Assembly (NCBI GenBank): GCA_035279705.1
Contig: DATEHG010000216.1
Span: 1-14,704, forward strand
From: DATEHG01 sp035279705
Lineage (GTDB): Bacteria > Gemmatimonadota > Gemmatimonadetes > Gemmatimonadales > GWC2-71-9
Length of the DNA: 14,704 nt
Direction of reading: 5' to 3'
Numbering within the stretch: position 1 is the stretch's first letter; each line of letters starts with the position of its first letter. The translations under genes and the position numbers were made by a program. This document shows, one piece after another, positions 13,175 to 14,704 of the stretch. A model generated the notes under the pieces. The model made no database searches. It had not been told where the DNA came from and saw only the letters and a list, made by a program, of their open reading frames with translations.

Positions 13175-13232
13175 ACTGCTCGGAAGCCTCCAGGTTGCTC
13201 TATCCGTTAGTCAGGCGTCCACTGCTCGGAAG
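13175..13232 (+). repeat. 12-bp direct repeat ACTGCTCGGAAG
   Basis: Identical copies at 13175-13186 and 13221-13232, 46 bp apart, flank a 34-bp spacer between the two heptamer arrays. The first copy abuts the purine array. The second precedes the small signal-peptide ORF and supplies most of its GGAAGG ribosome site. Confidence 0.7.
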
Positions 13233-13237
13233 GTTGA

Positions 13238-13345
13238 ATGTCCCGACTCCGCTGGATGCGCTGGTTTTCCTGTCTTCTGTCTCCCGTCTTCTGTCTCCTC
13301 GCAGTTTCGTCACTCCAGGCGCAGGACGGGGCGCCATCCGGCTAG
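13238..13345 (+). pseudogene. 35-codon signal-peptide ORF, likely 5' remnant of a secreted-protein gene
   Basis: ATG 13238 is preceded by GGAAGG (13228-13233) four bases upstream and encodes a textbook Sec signal: basic MSRLRWMRW, hydrophobic FSCLLSPVFCLLAV, then SSLQAQD with an expected cut after AQ near residue 29. The frame ends at TAG 13343-13345, six residues after that site. Codons 11-22, the hydrophobic core, are exactly the pyrimidine heptamer array. I infer the start of a gene whose body is lost; alternatives are a tiny secreted peptide or chance coding of a pyrimidine repeat, since CTN/TCN codons give Leu and Ser. The rest of the 359-bp gap (13136-13494) holds the arrays and the 12-bp repeat; no other gene is seen in it. 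Confidence 0.42.
13268..13302 (+). repeat. Heptamer array, pyrimidine form (TCCTGTC/TTCTGTC), five units
   Basis: TCCTGTC, TTCTGTC, TCCCGTC, TTCTGTC, TCCTCGC. It is the inverted partner of the 13154-13174 array and lies in phase with codon 11 of the small ORF at 13238. Confidence 0.82.
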
Positions 13346-13494
13346 GAGGCTCAAGTGAGGTCAGTCGTCGGGGCGTATCTCCACACCGCGGAGAAGCGCT
13401 AGAGGGCGGTGCTTGCGCGAACGGCCTCCGCGGCGCAGGATAGGCGCGTCTGTTTCGGCTCCCGTGCCGTTGCCGGCCCTCCCGGAGGTGACCC

Positions 13495-13926
13495 ATGCAG
13501 GCGCAGATGACTGAGACATTCTGCCAGGAGTGGTTCCGCCGGGTGTGGAATCACCCCGAGCCGGCCGCCATCCGGGAGCTGGTGGATCCGGACTGCCTGG
13601 CCCACGGCCTCGGCCCCGTGGCACTCAAGGGCCCGGCGGAGTTCGAGACGATCCACCGCGCGTTCAACGCCGCCTTCCGCAGCATTCACATCGAGGTGTT
13701 GCGGGAAGTCCAGAACGGCGAGATGCTGGCCGCCCTCTGCCACGCAACGATGGTGTCCCGTGCCACGGGAAAGACCGTGTCGTTCCACGGCTGCCCGATG
13801 GTCCGGGTCCGGGGCCACCGGATCATCGAGGCCTGGAACACCTGGGATTTCCTCGGTCTCGCCGAGGCGATGGGTGCCGCACCCCACGGCTCGCTGGAGC
13901 GCGCACTCGCCGTCGGGGCGCACTAG
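13495..13926 (+). CDS. SnoaL-like polyketide cyclase-family protein (ester cyclase type)
   Basis: 143-aa cytoplasmic NTF2-fold protein of the SnoaL-like family, which includes aldol cyclases of polyketide pathways and many uncharacterised single-domain proteins. Marks: CQEWFRRVWNHPEPAAIREL (helix 1), LVDPDCLAHG (His near residue 37), GPAEFETIHRAFNAAF, then the sheet ATGKTVSFHGCPMVRVRGHR and IIEAWNTWDFLGLAEAMG, the usual C-terminal end (typically EHWDVxDxLGLLxQLG). The ribosome site GGAGG (13484-13488, within GGAGGTGA) fixes the ATG at 13495. No polyketide genes are near, so the substrate is unknown. It converges with the VOC gene. Confidence 0.88.
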   Translation: MQAQMTETFCQEWFRRVWNHPEPAAIRELVDPDCLAHGLGPVALKGPAEFETIHRAFNAAFRSIHIEVLREVQNGEMLAALCHATMVSRATGKTVSFHGCPMVRVRGHRIIEAWNTWDFLGLAEAMGAAPHGSLERALAVGAH

Positions 13927-14002
13927 ACAGCTCGACTCCCTCAACGAGGATGCTGGCCGAAAGGAAGGACCAGGTCCGGTTTCCGCCGGAAGCCTGAACT
14001 GC

Positions 14003-14071
14003 AGGAGAGAGAAGAGAGGAGAGCGGAACTCATCCACTCGTTGAATTCCGTTCGCCTTTCGCCTTTCGCCT
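14003..14071. terminator. Long array-built hairpin between convergent genes
   Basis: Purine units AGGAGAG, AGAAGAG, AGGAGAG and CGGAACT (14003-14030) oppose the pyrimidine side 14046-14071. Aligning A14028 with T14046 gives 26 paired positions with four mismatches, three of them exactly seven apart, and a 17-base loop. It lies 76 bp after the SnoaL-like stop and at the end of the opposing VOC gene, where it could end transcription from both sides. Confidence 0.6.
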
Positions 14072-14085
14072 TTCTCCTTTCTCCC
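14051..14085 (+). repeat. Heptamer array, pyrimidine form (TTCGCCT), five units
   Basis: TTCGCCT three times, then TTCTCCT and TTCTCCC, ending one base before the last codon (stop) of the VOC gene on the opposite strand. Read on that gene's coding strand it is a purine array immediately after the stop, the same polarity as the GNAT and toxin-like genes. Confidence 0.9.
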
Positions 14086-14086
14086 C

Positions 14087-14452
14087 TCAGCCAGATCCGA
14101 CGACGAACTGATTCCCGTCGGGGTCCGCGATGATCGCCGCGGTGCCCCAGTCCGCCTTTTCCGGTTCCTGGATGAACGTGACGCCCGCGGCCTTGAGCGC
14201 CTTGCAGGTGCTCTCGACGTCATCGGCCACGAACGAGATGCTGGTGAAGCCGCCGATCCGGTCCTCGTGCCCCTGCGGGGTGAACAGCGCTATGCCGGCG
14301 CCGCTCCGCCCGATGCCCAGCTCGATCCACCGCTGCTTGTCGTCGAACGGCTGGTCGGTGATGACCCGGAAGCCGAGCTTCCTGGTGTAGAACTCGAGGG
14401 CGCGGTCCTGGTCGGTGACCGGCACGCCGACGAACTTGATCCCCTTGATCAT
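14087..14452 (-). CDS. VOC-family (glyoxalase/bleomycin-resistance-like) protein
   Basis: 121-aa vicinal-oxygen-chelate-fold protein made of two beta-alpha-beta-beta-beta modules: GIKFVGVPVTDQDRALEFY (4-22) with KLGF, RWIELGIG, then FTSISFVADDVESTCKALKA (69-88) and GTAAIIADPDGNQFVV (103-118). This subgroup is often annotated as glyoxalase-like; the usual metal-ligand positions are not clearly conserved (Val or Ser where His or Glu is common), so a metalloenzyme role is uncertain. On its strand GGGAG about eight bases before the ATG serves as ribosome site. It diverges from the HTH regulator gene 118 bp away, which could control it. Confidence 0.9.
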   Translation of the reverse strand: MIKGIKFVGVPVTDQDRALEFYTRKLGFRVITDQPFDDKQRWIELGIGRSGAGIALFTPQGHEDRIGGFTSISFVADDVESTCKALKAAGVTFIQEPEKADWGTAAIIADPDGNQFVVGSG

Positions 14453-14540
14453 CTGCTGCTCCCGGCTGGATGAAGGTGGCTGCTGCCCGCCCCAATACTG
14501 CGGCGACGTGCTGGCGCCACAAGGCGTGCAGGGGTTACTA

Positions 14541-14555
14541 TGGCAACGATTGCCA
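14541..14555. promoter_or_regulatory. Perfect inverted repeat, candidate operator
   Basis: TGGCAA-CGA-TTGCCA is a perfect 6+3+6 inverted repeat in the divergent gap between the VOC and HTH genes. A -10-like TACTAT (14536-14541) touches its left edge, so a dimeric regulator bound here would block the rightward promoter. It lies just upstream of the GGGGAG ribosome site and the regulator ATG, consistent with autoregulation. Confidence 0.5.
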
Positions 14556-14570
14556 CAGGGGAGCGGTGCA

Positions 14571-14704
14571 ATGACGGCAGTGAAAGTGGACGCCTACGTG
14601 CTGGATACGCTGATGGCCGACCTCGTGGGTCACGACCGCCAGCCGTCGGCGTTCCTGGTCTTCCTCTTTCTCTGGCGCCTCACGCTCGGCGCGGACATCG
14701 CCTC
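14571..14704 (+). CDS. Helix-turn-helix regulator, 5' part (runs off the window)
   Basis: The first 44 codons are present: MTAVKVDAYVLDTLMADLVG, then HDRQPSAFLVFLFLWRLTLG. The pattern VDAYVxDTLMxDLVGHDRxPSAFLVxLxLW is one I recall from small stand-alone winged-helix/helix-turn-helix proteins of environmental bacteria, in which the recognition helix comes later and is outside this window. The ribosome site GGGGAG is about eight bases before the ATG. The function as a transcription regulator therefore rests on memory of the N-terminal pattern and on the adjacent inverted repeat. Confidence 0.6.
   Translation, partial: MTAVKVDAYVLDTLMADLVGHDRQPSAFLVFLFLWRLTLGADIA

Noticed and set aside
13132..13443. 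A 103-codon + frame after the cupredoxin gene
   Set aside because: It overlaps the cupredoxin stop, has no ribosome site of its own type, is composed of repeat arrays in a non-native frame and matches no family; the shorter ORF at 13238 in another frame has better signals.
9850..14085. CRISPR array
   Set aside because: The repeats are contiguous 7- or 8-nt units without unique spacers and there are no cas genes.
13399..14223. A 274-codon - strand frame antisense to the second SnoaL-like gene
   Set aside because: It crosses the hairpin and both convergent genes and shows no motif; the + strand SnoaL-like gene has a strong ribosome site and family pattern.

Overview
This is a GC-rich bacterial chromosomal window (about two-thirds G+C by eye) holding roughly 23 genes, nearly all on the + strand. 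Many products look exported: lipoprotein signals with lipobox cysteines (alpha/beta hydrolase, SIMPL protein, SnoaL-like protein, cupredoxin), Sec signals (TraB-like DUF5694 protein, sulfatase, TonB C-terminal-like protein), and many small membrane proteins. GTG starts, GGAGG-type ribosome sites, short unrelated transcription units and degenerate 7-nt intergenic repeats suggest a soil-type Gram-negative bacterium. Gemmatimonadota is my best guess. That is an inference from style; there is no rRNA or marker gene here to confirm it.

Left part (1-9.84 kb): alpha/beta hydrolase (82-1092), DUF5694 TraB/Tiki-like protein (1183-2019), DHFR/RibD-like reductase (2040-2591), DUF1330 protein (2626-2919), a four-helix membrane protein (3005-3565), a His/Gly-tailed membrane peptide (3625-3894), a sulfatase (3928-5292), a small secreted Ig-like protein (5434-5814), a remnant of a two-component-regulator propeller gene (5811-6020), a TMEM175-like K+ channel (6036-6632), a TonB C-terminal-like protein (6662-7096), a six-helix membrane protein (7111-7722), a SIMPL lipoprotein (7822-8526), two small membrane proteins (8616-9002, 9015-9338) and a GyrI-like ligand-binding protein (9378-9842). 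Spacing here is tight and intergenic DNA is mostly plain. The exception is one degenerate 8-nt array at 8523-8590.

Right part (9.84-14.09 kb): the genes are single, unrelated units: a TM/coiled-coil protein, a GNAT acetyltransferase, an unknown protein, a SnoaL-like lipoprotein, a stand-alone polymorphic-toxin-like domain, a cupredoxin-like lipoprotein and a second SnoaL-like protein. Every gap between them carries short tandem arrays of 7-nt (once 8-nt) units. Each array is fairly homogeneous inside and differs from the next, but the 7-nt arrays all reduce to about GGNGANN on the purine strand. On the coding strand the pyrimidine form tends to precede start codons and the purine form to follow stop codons, so several genes are bracketed by inverted arrays. 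The arrays also run into coding sequence: they supply the last codons and stop of the GNAT gene, the only available start and N-region of the cupredoxin gene, and the hydrophobic core of a 35-codon signal-peptide ORF. This repeat-and-gene organisation is the most interesting thing in the window.

Right end: a VOC/glyoxalase-like gene on the - strand (14087-14452) converges on the second SnoaL-like gene across a long array-built hairpin. It diverges from an HTH-type regulator (14571-, cut by the window end). A perfect inverted repeat TGGCAA-N3-TTGCCA lies just before the regulator gene and is a likely operator.
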